From positions 4,672 to 68,671 of the forward strand of contig CAYGWM010000007.1 in assembly GCA_964353555.1 (NCBI GenBank): a stretch of DNA of 64,000 nucleotides, in the 5' to 3' direction. Positions 51,140 through 60,166 of the stretch are shown one piece after another. This DNA is from PR03 sp964353555 (lineage in GTDB: Bacteria > Myxococcota_A > UBA9160 > PR03). The notes beneath the pieces were generated by a model. The model did not search any database and had not been told where the DNA came from. It saw nothing but the letters and a program-made list of their open reading frames with translations. The position numbers were made by a program, and so were the translations under genes. Position 1 is the stretch's first letter. The number at the start of each line of letters is the position of its first letter.

Positions 51140-52461
51140 TGCGTGTTTGGATTGCGTTCGCGATCTCGCTCGCGCTCGGGGCGCTGCCCGGCGCCGCGGC
51201 GCGCGCGCAGCAGGCCGAGCGTCCGCCGGTCGTCGTGACCGAAGCCGGTGGCAAGGCGTTTCGCGTCGCGCTCCAGCAGTTCTCCGCGGGCGCGCGTGCG
51301 ATCGACGTCGCGACGCTGCGGACCGAAGTGCAAGGAGCGCTCGAGTTCTCCGGCCTCTTCGCGTCGGTCGATCCCGCGGCGTTCCTCGGACCGCGCCAGA
51401 CCGCGGCGCTCTCCGAGTCGCTCGGGTGTCCGGAATGGCGCCAGATCGGCGCGGACGCGTTGGTAGAAGGCGTGACGCGCGCGGGCGGCAGCGTCGCCGA
51501 GATCGAGTTCCGCGTCTGGGACGTCGCCCGTTGCCGCGCGCTGCTGACCCGGAGCTATCGCGGCAACGCCAGCGACCGGTCCCTGATCGCGCGGCGCATC
51601 GCCGACGACGTGGTCGAAGCGTTCACCGGCAAGCGCGGCGTGGCGAGCAGCGAGATCTCATTCGTGTCGTCGCGCGGCGGCAATGCCGAGATCTACGTGA
51701 TGGACGCGACCGGCGGCAACCAGCGCGCGGCGACGCGCAACAAGTCGATCAATGCGTTCCCGTCTTGGTCGCCCGACGGAAATTCGATCGTCTACATGTC
51801 GTACCTGTTCCGCCGGTCGCCGCATCTGTTTCGGCTCGTTCGGGGCGGCAGCGAGAAGCCCGGGCGGCTGCTCGAAACACTCGACGCCACGCGCGCGGTC
51901 TACCGCGGTGTCTACGACCCGCGCGGCGCGCGGCTCGCGGCGGTGATCAGCGTCGACGGCGCGCCCGAGATCTTCACGGTCGACATCGATGGCAAGAACC
52001 TGCGGCGGCTCACGAACCACAAGGCGATCGATCTCTCGCCGAGCTGGTCGCCCGACGGCTCGCGGCTGGCGTTCGTGTCGGACCGCACCGGTTCGCCCCA
52101 GGTCTACGTGATGAACGCCGATGGCACCGGCCAGCGGCGCCTCACCTTCGAGAGCAGCTACAACACGTCGCCGGACTGGTCGCCGGACGGGCGTTGGATC
52201 GCCTATGAGACGCGCGTCGGCGGTCAGTTCGACATCTGGCTGATCGATCCGGACGGCCGAACCAACGTGCCCGTGGTCACGAACCCGCGCAGCGACGAGG
52301 CGCCGAGCTGGGCGCCGGACTCGCGGAAGATCGCGTTCCATTCGCAACGCCGTGGCAAGTCCGATGTTTACGCCGTCGATGTCGACGGCGAGAATCTGCG
52401 GCGACTCACGGAGGCCGCAGGCGACAACACGCACCCGTGCTGGGGGCCGTACCCGCGCTAG
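51139..52461 (+). CDS. tolB: TolB periplasmic beta-propeller protein
   Basis: 440 residues from ATG at 51139, which shares one base with the tolA stop and has GGAGGA nine bases upstream. Signal peptide (~1-24, ending ARAQ). The N-terminal TolB domain (~30-170) is followed by WD40-like PD40 repeats: SRGGNAEIYVMDATGGNQR, SWSPDGSRLAFVSDR, DWSPDGRWIAYETR and SWAPDSRKIAFHSQR. Normally binds Pal and the TolA/TolQR complex; no pal gene follows here. Confidence 0.95.
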   Translation: MRVWIAFAISLALGALPGAAARAQQAERPPVVVTEAGGKAFRVALQQFSAGARAIDVATLRTEVQGALEFSGLFASVDPAAFLGPRQTAALSESLGCPEWRQIGADALVEGVTRAGGSVAEIEFRVWDVARCRALLTRSYRGNASDRSLIARRIADDVVEAFTGKRGVASSEISFVSSRGGNAEIYVMDATGGNQRAATRNKSINAFPSWSPDGNSIVYMSYLFRRSPHLFRLVRGGSEKPGRLLETLDATRAVYRGVYDPRGARLAAVISVDGAPEIFTVDIDGKNLRRLTNHKAIDLSPSWSPDGSRLAFVSDRTGSPQVYVMNADGTGQRRLTFESSYNTSPDWSPDGRWIAYETRVGGQFDIWLIDPDGRTNVPVVTNPRSDEAPSWAPDSRKIAFHSQRRGKSDVYAVDVDGENLRRLTEAAGDNTHPCWGPYPR

Positions 52462-52533
52462 TCGATGGACTCACGCAGTCGATCGATGCGCAGCGAGTCG
52501 GAGCTGAAGCGCGGGTATCAGGGAGGAGACGCG

Positions 52534-53394
52534 ATGCGCTTCATTTCGGTCGTGCGACCGCTCGTCGCAGTCGTCTTCGCGGGGCTGCTCGGCGCCGTGC
52601 AGGCTGGCTGCGTGTCGGTCGCCGAACACCGCAAGCTGGAGCGCGACGTGCTGCAATTGAAGCGGGGGGCCGGTTCGGGGAGCGGCGACCGCGTCGCCGA
52701 TCTACGCGCGCAGATCGACGGGCTGGAGCGACGCCTCGCGAAGGTCGAGGGCAAGACGGACGAAGCGCAGCATGCCGCCGCCCGCGCACTCGAGGAGGCG
52801 AAGCTCGCGCGTAAGGAATCATCGGGTGCACCCGGGGGGCCGCTGCCCGTCGACGCGGAGGCGGCGAGCAGCGTACATGGCGCAGCACCCGTCGTGACGA
52901 CGCAATCCACCGCAGCGGCGAGCCCTGCGTCAGCCGAAGCGCCCGCGCCCTCGCCCGGCGCGGTCGTCGCACCGGCGGCGGAACCTGTCGAGGCAGGTGC
53001 ATCGGTCCAAGAGGTTTCGGCGTACCGAGATGCGCACGCGACCTATCGCGGGGGCGACTACGACGCGTGCATTGACCGATTCCGCAGCTTCTTGCAGACT
53101 TACCCGGCTTCGCCCTACGCCGACGACGCCGCGTACTGGATGGCGGAGTGCCATTTCAAGAAGGGCGACTACAAATCAGCCGTGCTGCGTTTCGACGACG
53201 TGGTAGCGCGATACCCGGGGGGCGATAAGTCAGCGGATGCACTCTACCGAGAGGGCGAGGCGCTGTTGAAGCTGGGCCCCCGCTTCACGAAGGCGGCGAG
53301 CAAGGCGTTCGAGCGCGTGATTGCCGAGTATCCGAACTCGTCGCGCGCCGGGGAAGCGAAGAAGCAACTCGAAGTGCTCGGCAATCGCGGATAG
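52534..53394 (+). CDS. cpoB: CpoB/YbgF-like TPR lipoprotein
   Basis: 286 residues from ATG at 52534, chosen for the strong GGGAGGAG at 52521-52528 and the resulting signal peptide ending in lipobox VQAGC. A short coiled coil (~30-95) is followed by an Ala/Pro-rich linker and three C-terminal tetratricopeptide repeats (YRGGDYDACIDRFRSFLQTYP and two more). CpoB coordinates PBP1B activity with Tol at division. In E. coli it is periplasmic rather than lipidated; the lipobox here is a difference. Confidence 0.9.
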   Translation: MRFISVVRPLVAVVFAGLLGAVQAGCVSVAEHRKLERDVLQLKRGAGSGSGDRVADLRAQIDGLERRLAKVEGKTDEAQHAAARALEEAKLARKESSGAPGGPLPVDAEAASSVHGAAPVVTTQSTAAASPASAEAPAPSPGAVVAPAAEPVEAGASVQEVSAYRDAHATYRGGDYDACIDRFRSFLQTYPASPYADDAAYWMAECHFKKGDYKSAVLRFDDVVARYPGGDKSADALYREGEALLKLGPRFTKAASKAFERVIAEYPNSSRAGEAKKQLEVLGNRG

Positions 53395-53507
53395 TCGCTC
53401 GAGGCGCCGGATTGCAGCCTCGATCAAGGCAATCGTAGATCAGATCAAACGTCGATCAGGCAAATCGAAACCGAAGCTGGATTCGTTCCAACGGGAGAAG
53501 ACACGAG

Positions 53508-53870
53508 TTGAGGAAGCGCGACCTCGACAAATTCCGGAAGCTCCTCATCACGCAGCGTGAGCTGCTGATCGAGAACGCGCGCCGCGCACTCGCCGGCGAC
53601 ATTCACCTCGACCCCGATGATTTCCCGGACGAGATGGACGCTGCGTCGTCGGAGATCAACCTGGCGTTTCTCGGGCGCCTTCGCGAGCGCGAGCACGGGC
53701 TGATCACGAAGATCGACCAGGCGCTCGCCAAGATCGAGGCGAACGAGTTCGGGCTTTGCGAGAGCTGCGGCGAGGAGGTCGGCATCAAGCGTCTCGAAGC
53801 GCGGCCGGTGGCCGAGCTTTGCATCGACTGCAAGTCGGAGCAGGAACGCCTCGAACGCCGGATGGGATGA
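53508..53870 (+). CDS. dksA: DksA/TraR family zinc-finger transcription factor
   Basis: 120 residues, TTG start with GGGAG upstream. Coiled-coil tip motif DEMDAA fits the DxxDxA rule; zinc finger CESCG...CIDC is complete, and the coiled coil (ERLERRMG) closes the protein. Binds the RNA polymerase secondary channel with ppGpp. Shorter than E. coli DksA. Preceded by a 113-base intergenic region with no clear promoter. Confidence 0.92.
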   Translation: MRKRDLDKFRKLLITQRELLIENARRALAGDIHLDPDDFPDEMDAASSEINLAFLGRLREREHGLITKIDQALAKIEANEFGLCESCGEEVGIKRLEARPVAELCIDCKSEQERLERRMG

Positions 53871-53877
53871 ACCCCTC

Positions 53878-54900
53878 CTGACGGCTCCCCTCGTTCTCGG
53901 CATCGAAAGCTCGTGCGACGAGATGGCCGCGGCCGTCGTGCGGGGCCGCGAGATCCTCGCGTCAGTCGTCCACGGGCAGGTCGATGTGCATGCGCCGTAC
54001 GGCGGCGTGGTGCCGGAGCTGGCGTCGCGGGATCACGCGCGCTGCGTGTCGCAAGTGGTCGGCGAGGCGCTGCAGCGCGCGAACGTGGCGCCCGCGCAGC
54101 TCGGCGGTGTCGCCGTGACGGCGGGGCCCGGGCTGGTCGGTTCGCTGCTCGTCGGCCTCTGCTTTGGCAAGGCGCTGGCGGTGCGCCACGGCGTTCCGCT
54201 GGTCGGCGTGCATCACGTGGCGGGTCATCTGGCCTCCGCCGAACTCGCCGACGAGCGACTGGTACCGCCGTATCTCGGGCTCGTCGTGTCGGGTGGACAC
54301 ACTGCGCTGTATCGCATCGAAGCCGACGGTCCGCCGGCGCGGCTCGGCGAGACGCGTGACGATGCGGTCGGCGAGGCGTTCGACAAGGTCGCGAAGCTGC
54401 TCGGGCTGCCATATCCCGGCGGTCCCGCCGTCGCCCGCGAAGCCGAGGCGGGCGACGAGCGCGCGATCCAGTTCCCCCGTCCGATGCTCACCGAGCCGGA
54501 TCTCGACTTTTCGTACAGCGGCCTGAAGACCGCGGTGGCGATCCAGGTCGAGAGGCGACGCGCTGCGGGACCGCTGACGCCGCGCGACGTCGCGGATCTC
54601 GCGGCGTCGTTTCAGGCAGCCGCGACCGACGTGCTGGTCACCAAGTCGCGGCGTGCACTCCGGCGCGAGGGCCTCGGGCGACTCGCCGTCGTGGGCGGCG
54701 TCGCGGCGAACGGGCGCTTGCGCCGCGAGGTCGAGGCGGCCGCGCGGGCCGACGGTTTCCTCGCCGTGTTCCCGCCGCTCTCACTTTGCACCGACAATGC
54801 GGCGATGATCGCCGCTGCCGGCGCGCGCCGGCTGATGCGCGGCGAGCGCGATGATGCGGGCCTCGGCGCATTCGCGCGCGCTGCGGTTCCGGCGCGTTGA
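53878..54900 (+). CDS. tsaD: tRNA N6-threonylcarbamoyladenosine transferase TsaD (CTG start inferred)
   Basis: Catalyses t6A37 modification of ANN-decoding tRNAs. From CTG at 53878 the product is 340 residues and begins TAPLVLGIESSCDEMAAAVV, the family's essential N-terminus. The first standard in-frame start, ATG 53923, would delete LGIESSCDE. Metal motif VHHVAGH and SGGHTALYRIE are intact, as are GEAFDKVAKLLGLPYPGGP and LCTDNAAMIAAAG. It starts 7 bases after the dksA stop, with no clear ribosome-binding site. Confidence 0.9.
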   Translation: MTAPLVLGIESSCDEMAAAVVRGREILASVVHGQVDVHAPYGGVVPELASRDHARCVSQVVGEALQRANVAPAQLGGVAVTAGPGLVGSLLVGLCFGKALAVRHGVPLVGVHHVAGHLASAELADERLVPPYLGLVVSGGHTALYRIEADGPPARLGETRDDAVGEAFDKVAKLLGLPYPGGPAVAREAEAGDERAIQFPRPMLTEPDLDFSYSGLKTAVAIQVERRRAAGPLTPRDVADLAASFQAAATDVLVTKSRRALRREGLGRLAVVGGVAANGRLRREVEAAARADGFLAVFPPLSLCTDNAAMIAAAGARRLMRGERDDAGLGAFARAAVPAR

Positions 54901-55748
54901 GCCGCGCCGAGGTTCGCGCGACGCTCGAACGCCGCGGCCTGCGCGCGCACAAGGCACGTGGCCAGAATTTCCTCACCGATCCGCGCATCGCCGATCAGAT
55001 CGCCGAAGACGCCCCCGTTGGAGCGGGTGACGCGGTGATCGAGATCGGCCCCGGGCTCGGCGTGCTGACGCGTGCGTTGGCGGCGCGAGCGCGATGCGTC
55101 GTCGCCATCGAAATCGACGCGGGCCTGGTACGCACGTTGCGCGAAGAGGGCTCGTTGCCGGCGAACGTCGAGCTGGTGCACGCCGACGCGCTCGAGGTCG
55201 ATCTCGCGGCGCTCGCCATGCGACTCGGCGCGCCGGTGCGGGTGGTCGCGAATCTTCCGTACGCGGTCTCGACGCCGCTGCTGCGCCAGCTCCTCGACTT
55301 GCGCGGGCTGCTCGCGGGCTGGTTGGTGCTGGTGCAGCGCGAGGTGGCCGCGCGCCTCGTCGGGAAGCCGGGCACCCGCGACTACGGCTCGCTGGCGGTG
55401 CTACACGCGCTCACCGTGCAGATCGCGAGGGTCCGCGACCTGCCACCCCACTGCTTCTTCCCGATCCCGCGCGTGACCTCGACGCTGGTGCGAGCGATCC
55501 CTCTCGATCCGGCGCCGCTGGCTGCCGATGAACTGGCGGAGCTCGAGCGGGTGGTGCGGGCCGCCTTCGGGACGCGGCGCAAGACGCTGCCGAATGCGCT
55601 TCGCGCCGGGCTCGATCCAGCGCCTGCGATGGAGGTTCTGCATGGCGTCCTCGACGGACTCGGGATCGAGCACCGGGCGCGCGCCGAGCAACAGCGGCCC
55701 GCGCAGCTCCTCGCCCTCTCGCGAGCGCTCCGCGCCGCTGGCGCCTGA
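54897..55748 (+). CDS. ksgA: 16S rRNA dimethyladenosine transferase
   Basis: 283 residues, TTG start overlapping the tsaD stop. Dimethylates two adjacent adenosines of 16S rRNA helix 45. GQNFLTDPRIADQI, the SAM site EIGPGLGVLTRAL and the catalytic NLPYAVSTPLL are present, with the FPIPRVTSTLVR and RRKTLPNALR C-terminal segments. Standard length. Part of a dksA-tsaD-ksgA-PilZ chain. Confidence 0.95.
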   Translation: MSRAEVRATLERRGLRAHKARGQNFLTDPRIADQIAEDAPVGAGDAVIEIGPGLGVLTRALAARARCVVAIEIDAGLVRTLREEGSLPANVELVHADALEVDLAALAMRLGAPVRVVANLPYAVSTPLLRQLLDLRGLLAGWLVLVQREVAARLVGKPGTRDYGSLAVLHALTVQIARVRDLPPHCFFPIPRVTSTLVRAIPLDPAPLAADELAELERVVRAAFGTRRKTLPNALRAGLDPAPAMEVLHGVLDGLGIEHRARAEQQRPAQLLALSRALRAAGA

Positions 55749-55764
55749 GCCGTCCGCGAGCCGA

Positions 55765-56093
55765 TTGCTCTTCGAGACGCGCCGCGATCTCACGGTCCCG
55801 ATCGCGGTGGAAGTCGTTCGTCGCGGCGCGGAGCCCGCGCGCGAGTACGCGACGAACCTTTCCCCAGGCGGGATCTGCCTACAGGCTCGGCTGCGACTTC
55901 AGGTCGGCGATGACGTCACCGTTGCGTTCGTGTTGCCGGGCGACGAGCGCCCCATCGAGGCGCGCGGCCGCATCAGCTGGCGCGAGGACGACGACCCCAG
56001 TGCAGCGGCCTCTTTTCTCGAGACCGGCGTGCGCTTCGAGGTGCTCGACGAGGCCGATCGCGAGCGCATCACGCGCTTCGTGAGGGACGCCGA
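55765..56093 (+). CDS. PilZ domain protein, 3' truncated by assembly gap
   Basis: At least 109 residues. From TTG at 55765 it reads LFETRRDLTVPIAVEVVRRG with the RxxxR-type start, and continues to NLSPGGICLQA, the DxSxxG-type c-di-GMP motif (Asn in place of Asp), then PIEARGRISWREDDD and FLETGVRF. An in-frame CTG at 55738 is an alternative start. The gene runs into the N run, so the C-terminus is lost. Probably binds cyclic di-GMP. Confidence 0.75.
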
Positions 56094-56193
56094 NNNNNNN
56101 NNNNNNNNNNNNNNNNNNNNNNNNNNNNNNNNNNNNNNNNNNNNNNNNNNNNNNNNNNNNNNNNNNNNNNNNNNNNNNNNNNNNNNNNNNNNN
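56094..56193. other. Assembly gap (100 N) without flanking duplicate
   Basis: The left flank is inside the PilZ gene; the right flank is inside a minus-strand membrane protein gene. No sequence is shared across the gap, so real sequence is missing. Confidence 0.95.
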
Positions 56194-57611
56194 CCACTGG
56201 TCGCCGCAAGTCGAGGTCCAGCGCTTCGTCGGAGTAGACGGACCGCGGCCGGCCACTCCCACAGCTGCGGCTCGTGAGGGCCTTCGCGCAGGCTGCGGGT
56301 GAGTTCGGTGTCGCGCCAATCCCAGAGTCTTTCGTGCGCAATGTCGACGTTTCTCGGCGATGCATTCCACGAGCTCGGATACGCGTAGGCGCCGAGCGCA
56401 TGGATGGCCGTCGCGATGAGGACGGTCGCGACCGCAGGGATGAGGAGCAGCTTGTTGCTGCGCAACGTCCGCTGGAGTGACAGGCAGAAGATCACCACCA
56501 GGATCGGAATCGTGTCGGTCCAGAACCTGGGTCCGAACGACCAACCCGCCCACCAACACGAGTACTTCGCGAGCGCTAGCGCGTACAGGCCCAGCGCGGG
56601 CAGCAGCCACTTCACCAGAGACGGCAAGCTCCGCAACCCGATGAAAGGCAACACCGCCAGGCCGAAGAGCGCCCACGGCGAGAAGATGAAGAGCCCGCGA
56701 CTCGGGCTGAACAGAGTTCCGAATCCACCCCAGAGCAGATTACCGGACCACGTGCCGGTGACGCCGTGGAAACGCGGGTGCAGCGCTTCGAGCTGCGTCT
56801 GGCCTCCCGCGAGCGTGCCGAAGAACCACAGGTTGTGACCCAGCAATGCAGCGCCGATCACCATCGGGAGGAGGAAGAACGGCCAGGCCTGCCGTCCGTT
56901 GCTCCGCACGACCCAGGCTGCAACAGCGATTGCGAACACGACGTTGAGGGGCCGCGACGCGACCATCGTGGCTACGGCGAACCCCGCGAGCAGCAGCCGC
57001 CCGCGCGACGCGGCCCCGTCCCAGAGCAGGCACGACGCCGCGGCGAAGCCCAGCACAGCAACGCCGTGTTGCCAGGCGCCTTGTGCTGCCACTGACCAGA
57101 GCGTGCTTCCGAACGCGCCTGCGAACGCGCTGAGTAGCGCGACCGGCCAACTGGCGCCGAGCTTCAAACACAGAAGGAGCAAGAGCGCAGCGGCGCACGC
57201 CACCAGGAACGCGTGAGAGTTCTTTGCCATCAGCACGCCGAAGAAGGACGCGTGCTGGAGGTCCCAGCCCGGACGCAAGAGATCCAATGCCGTCATCTGA
57301 ACAGCGGTGACCGGAAACGCGACCAACGCCGGAGCCAGTGGATATCGCGACACCAGGTGGCCGCGAGAGAACGCCACGCCGTGGCTGCGTTCGCCTCGCG
57401 CCCCGAAAACGGGATGGAAGCGATCCAGGAAGAAGCCGTCTCCGCGCCACAGCGCGATCGGCAGCAAGGCCGCTGGATCGACGTCACCGCCGGCCACGCC
57501 GCGACCGTTCGCGAGATACACGCAGAAGACGAGCACACCAAAAGTCGCTACCGCGGCGAGCGTCCGCGAGCCCAGACGGCGCGGCGGTGGATCATCCTGC
57601 GTGATCTCCAC
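56194..57611 (-). CDS. Polytopic membrane protein, glycosyltransferase-like, 3' truncated
   Basis: About 470 residues with ten or more membrane helices from GTG at 57611 (TTG 57647 is an alternative); the C-terminus is lost in the gap at 56094. After the first helix (VATFGVLVFCVYLANGRGV) comes a loop GGDVDPAALLPIALWRGDGF, and later WAGWSFGPRFWTDTIPIL, a segment typical of a family of uncharacterised membrane glycosyltransferase-like proteins. No catalytic site is certain. Codon use looks less GC-rich than in flanking genes, as in the pair at 33.2-35.9 kb. Confidence 0.65.
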
Positions 57612-57767
57612 GGTTTCGCGATTAGCGCAGGCAGATCGCAAAACCAACCGGCAAAGCCGCCGCAGGCAGGGTACTGCGAATGACCCGGTGGGGGATGGGC
57701 CGAGATCAGTGAACGTCGCGCCGGTGTGCCTCGCTTTCGGTTCGACGCGATCCCTTGTGGGCCCGAG

Positions 57768-57797
57768 TTGACACAGGCGAGGCGGGGCTCTTATTCT
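57768..57797 (+). promoter_or_regulatory. Strong sigma70-type promoter of the candidate RNA
   Basis: TTGACA (57768-57773), 18-base spacer, TATTCT (57792-57797). The best consensus match noticed in the window. It faces panB but is ~380 bases from its start codon. Confidence 0.6.
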
Positions 57798-57803
57798 TCC
57801 GCT

Positions 57804-58098
57804 TGGCTCGAGGGGAATCGCACGGTGCGATCTTCATCGAGCGCCCACCAGAAGGACGATTCGGGCCCTCGCGATCGGCCCGACGAGACGAAGGACGAGT
57901 CCCGCACGCGAACGTTCGTTCGCAGTTCATGATCAGAGAGGATCGCTCTGGAACCATCGCTTGGATCTGCTCCGGCAGACCGAGACGGAGGTGAGCCGAG
58001 CGGATCTCGCACGCAGCGTCGTCGTTTCTGCTACGACCCGCGGCGTACCAGCGTGATCCGACACGCGCCTCCGGCACCGACCGGCGGGCGCGTTTTTT
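57804..58098 (+). ncRNA. Candidate structured non-coding RNA or panB leader
   Basis: A predicted transcript of ~295 nt between a consensus-like promoter and an intrinsic terminator. Local hairpins are visible: 57806-57842 (outer GCTCGA/TCGAGC, inner 7-bp stem), 57861-57883 (7-bp TCGGGCC stem), 57908-57923 (6-bp stem) and 57934-57950 (5-bp stem). No convincing ORF with a ribosome-binding site covers it. It does not match the RNase P, tmRNA, SRP or typical 6S motifs I know. It could be an sRNA or a terminating 5' leader of the pan operon. Confidence 0.45.
58063..58098 (+). terminator. Intrinsic terminator upstream of panB
   Basis: ACGCGCC (58063-58069) pairs with GGCGCGT (58087-58093), with an inner CCGG/CCGG pairing, followed by a run of six T (58093-58098). 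The clearest Rho-independent terminator in the window; it ends the candidate RNA 80 bases before the panB start. Confidence 0.75.
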
Positions 58099-58178
58099 GT
58101 TTCCGGTGTTTCGGGCCAGGAGCCTCGGCGCAATGTGCCGGGGTTTCCGTCGCGGCGGGCCGCCGGAGGCAGCCCCCC

Positions 58179-59048
58179 ATGTCGACGATTTCCGTCTCTT
58201 CGTCCCGCGAACATCGTGTCACCGTGCGTACGCTCGCGGCCCGCAAGAGCCGCGCGGAACGCATCTCGATGCTCACCGCCTACGACTTTGCGTTCGCTCG
58301 GATCTTCGACCAGGCCGGCATCGACGTGATCCTCGTCGGCGACAGCCTTGGCAACGTCGTACAGGGTCACGATACGACGCTGCCGGTGACGCTCGACGAG
58401 GTCGTCTACCACACGCGGCTGGTCGCGCGGGGCTGTCGCCACGCGCTGGTCGTGGGCGACATGCCGTTCGGCTCGTACCAGGTGTCGTCAGAAGACGCCG
58501 TTCGCTCCGCGATCCGGCTCGTGAAGGATGGCGGTGCGCAGGCGGTGAAGCTGGAAGGTGGGCTCGCCGTCGCGGAGGCAATCGAGCGCATCGCGCGCGC
58601 CGAGATCCCGGTGATGGGTCACGTGGGACTGACACCGCAAGCGATCCACCGGATGGGCGGTTTTCGCGTGCAGGGGCGCAGCGCGGACGAGCGCGCGCGC
58701 GTACTCGCCGATGCGGACGCCGTGCAGCAGGCGGGCGCGTTCGCGGTGGTGCTCGAGGGCATGCCGGCCGATCTCGCCGCCGAGATCACGACCCGCCTGG
58801 AGATCCCGACGATCGGCATCGGCGCTGGCCCGCACTGCGACGGACAAGTACTGGTGATGCACGACATGCTCGGCCTGAACGACTGGACGCCCAGCTTCGT
58901 GAAGCAGTACGCCGACCTCGGTGCGGCGGCCGCGAAGGCGGCGCGCAGCTTTGCCGAGGACGTCGCAGCGCAGAAGTTTCCCGCTGAAGAGCATTGTTAT
59001 AACGCAGGGCGCAAGGCGCCTGGCCCGCCGAGTCATCAGGGCGGATGA
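58179..59048 (+). CDS. panB: 3-methyl-2-oxobutanoate hydroxymethyltransferase
   Basis: First enzyme of the pantothenate branch (ketoisovalerate to ketopantoate). 289 residues from ATG at 58179 with GGAGG at 58165-58169. Motifs MLTAYDFAFARI, VGDSLGNVVQGHDTT, GDMPFGSYQ, KLEGG and GHVGLTPQ are intact. Its stop overlaps the panC start by 4 bp, forming panB-panC-panD. A 5' frame extension without a ribosome-binding site was rejected. Confidence 0.95.
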   Translation: MSTISVSSSREHRVTVRTLAARKSRAERISMLTAYDFAFARIFDQAGIDVILVGDSLGNVVQGHDTTLPVTLDEVVYHTRLVARGCRHALVVGDMPFGSYQVSSEDAVRSAIRLVKDGGAQAVKLEGGLAVAEAIERIARAEIPVMGHVGLTPQAIHRMGGFRVQGRSADERARVLADADAVQQAGAFAVVLEGMPADLAAEITTRLEIPTIGIGAGPHCDGQVLVMHDMLGLNDWTPSFVKQYADLGAAAAKAARSFAEDVAAQKFPAEEHCYNAGRKAPGPPSHQGG

Positions 59049-59583
59049 TGGAGGTCGTGCGAACCGTGCAATCGCTGCGTGCGCTGTCGGAAGACGCGCG
59101 TGCAGCCGGACGACGCGTGGCGCTGGTGCCCACGATGGGCGCGCTGCACGACGGCCATCTCGCGCTCGTTGCGCTGGCGCGGCGGCGCGCGGAGTTCGTG
59201 ATCGTGTCGATCTTCGTGAACCCGACCCAGTTCGGACCGGGCGAAGACCTCGCGAGCTATCCGCGCACGCTCGATGCCGATCTCGCGCGTTGCCGCGACG
59301 CGGGTGTCGATCTCGTTTTTGCGCCGGCCGCGACCGAGCTGTACCCGGACGGCGCACAGACCATCGTCGAGGTGGTGGAACTCGCGAAACCGCTCTGTGG
59401 CGGCTCGCGTCCGCATTTCTTTCGCGGCGTCGCGACGGTCGTTGCGAAGCTGCTCGCCGCTGCGCGCCCGCACCTCGCCGTGTTCGGTGAGAAGGACTTC
59501 CAGCAGCTGCAGGTCGTGCGCCGGCTCGCGCGCGATCTGTTGCTCGACGTCGAGATCGTCGGCGCACCGATCGTGCGCGAGCC
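59045..59583 (+). CDS. panC: Pantothenate synthetase, 3' truncated by assembly gap
   Basis: 179 residues visible (full PanC is about 280). Joins pantoate and beta-alanine with ATP. The nucleotide motif VPTMGALHDGHLALV, SIFVNPTQFGPGEDLASYPR and FGEKDFQQLQVVRRLARDL are present. The sequence breaks at the N run just after IVGAPIVRE; the C-terminal lid domain is missing from the assembly, not necessarily from the genome. Confidence 0.93.
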
Positions 59584-59683
59584 NNNNNNNNNNNNNNNNN
59601 NNNNNNNNNNNNNNNNNNNNNNNNNNNNNNNNNNNNNNNNNNNNNNNNNNNNNNNNNNNNNNNNNNNNNNNNNNNNNNNNNNN
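59584..59683. other. Assembly gap (100 N) inside panC
   Basis: No duplicated flank. About 300 bases of panC coding sequence are unaccounted for, so the nominal 100 N underestimates the missing length. Confidence 0.9.
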
Positions 59684-59689
59684 CCCCCG

Positions 59690-60037
59690 ATGAAACGCAC
59701 GATGCTCAAGTCGAAGATCCACCGGGCGACCGTGACGGAGGCCAACCTCGAGTACGAGGGCAGCGTGTCGATCGACACGGATCTGCTGCGCGCCGCCGAC
59801 ATCCTGCCCTACGAAGCCGTCGATATCTGGGATTGCACGAGCGGCGCGCGCTTGCGCACCTACGCGATTCCGGGCGAGGCGGGCAGCGGCGAAATCTGCG
59901 TGAACGGCGCCGCCGCCCATCTGATCAAGCCCCACGACCTCGTCATCATCGCGAGCTGGACCGAAGTGGACGACGCCGAAGCGCGCAGCTGGGAGGCGAA
60001 GCGCGTGTTCGTCGACGCGCACAACCGCATCCGCTAG
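59690..60037 (+). CDS. panD: Aspartate 1-decarboxylase
   Basis: 115 residues. Makes beta-alanine for PanC and self-cleaves at Gly-Ser to form a pyruvoyl group; the site is EYEGSVSID (Gly24-Ser25). The start MKRTMLKSKIHRATVTEANL is typical, and GAAAHLIKPHDLVIIASW is conserved. Completes the panBCD operon. The region after its stop (60038-60166) holds two imperfect copies of a ~35-bp CTCGCCGCTCGC-type sequence and no gene. Confidence 0.95.
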   Translation: MKRTMLKSKIHRATVTEANLEYEGSVSIDTDLLRAADILPYEAVDIWDCTSGARLRTYAIPGEAGSGEICVNGAAAHLIKPHDLVIIASWTEVDDAEARSWEAKRVFVDAHNRIR

Positions 60038-60166
60038 GCCTGATTGACCTCGCCGCTCGCCTTGGGCTCGCTACGCGGGACTCGGCCTTGTGAGCTCGCC
60101 GCTCGCTGTTGGCTCGCGGGACGGGAGAGTTCACCGCTGATCGGGCGTGTTGCTAGGATCGGGCTG

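Noticed and set aside
55738..55764. CTG start for the PilZ gene as a fourth CTG case
   Set aside because: An in-frame TTG at 55765 already gives a complete PilZ start, so CTG is not required.
57755..57994. 79-codon plus-strand frame within the candidate RNA
   Set aside because: No ribosome-binding site, start lies upstream of the predicted transcript, and composition looks random.
60048..60125. Two imperfect copies of a CTCGCCGCTCGC-type sequence after panD
   Set aside because: Short, diverged and in a GC-rich intergenic stretch; could arise by chance or slippage. No function supported.
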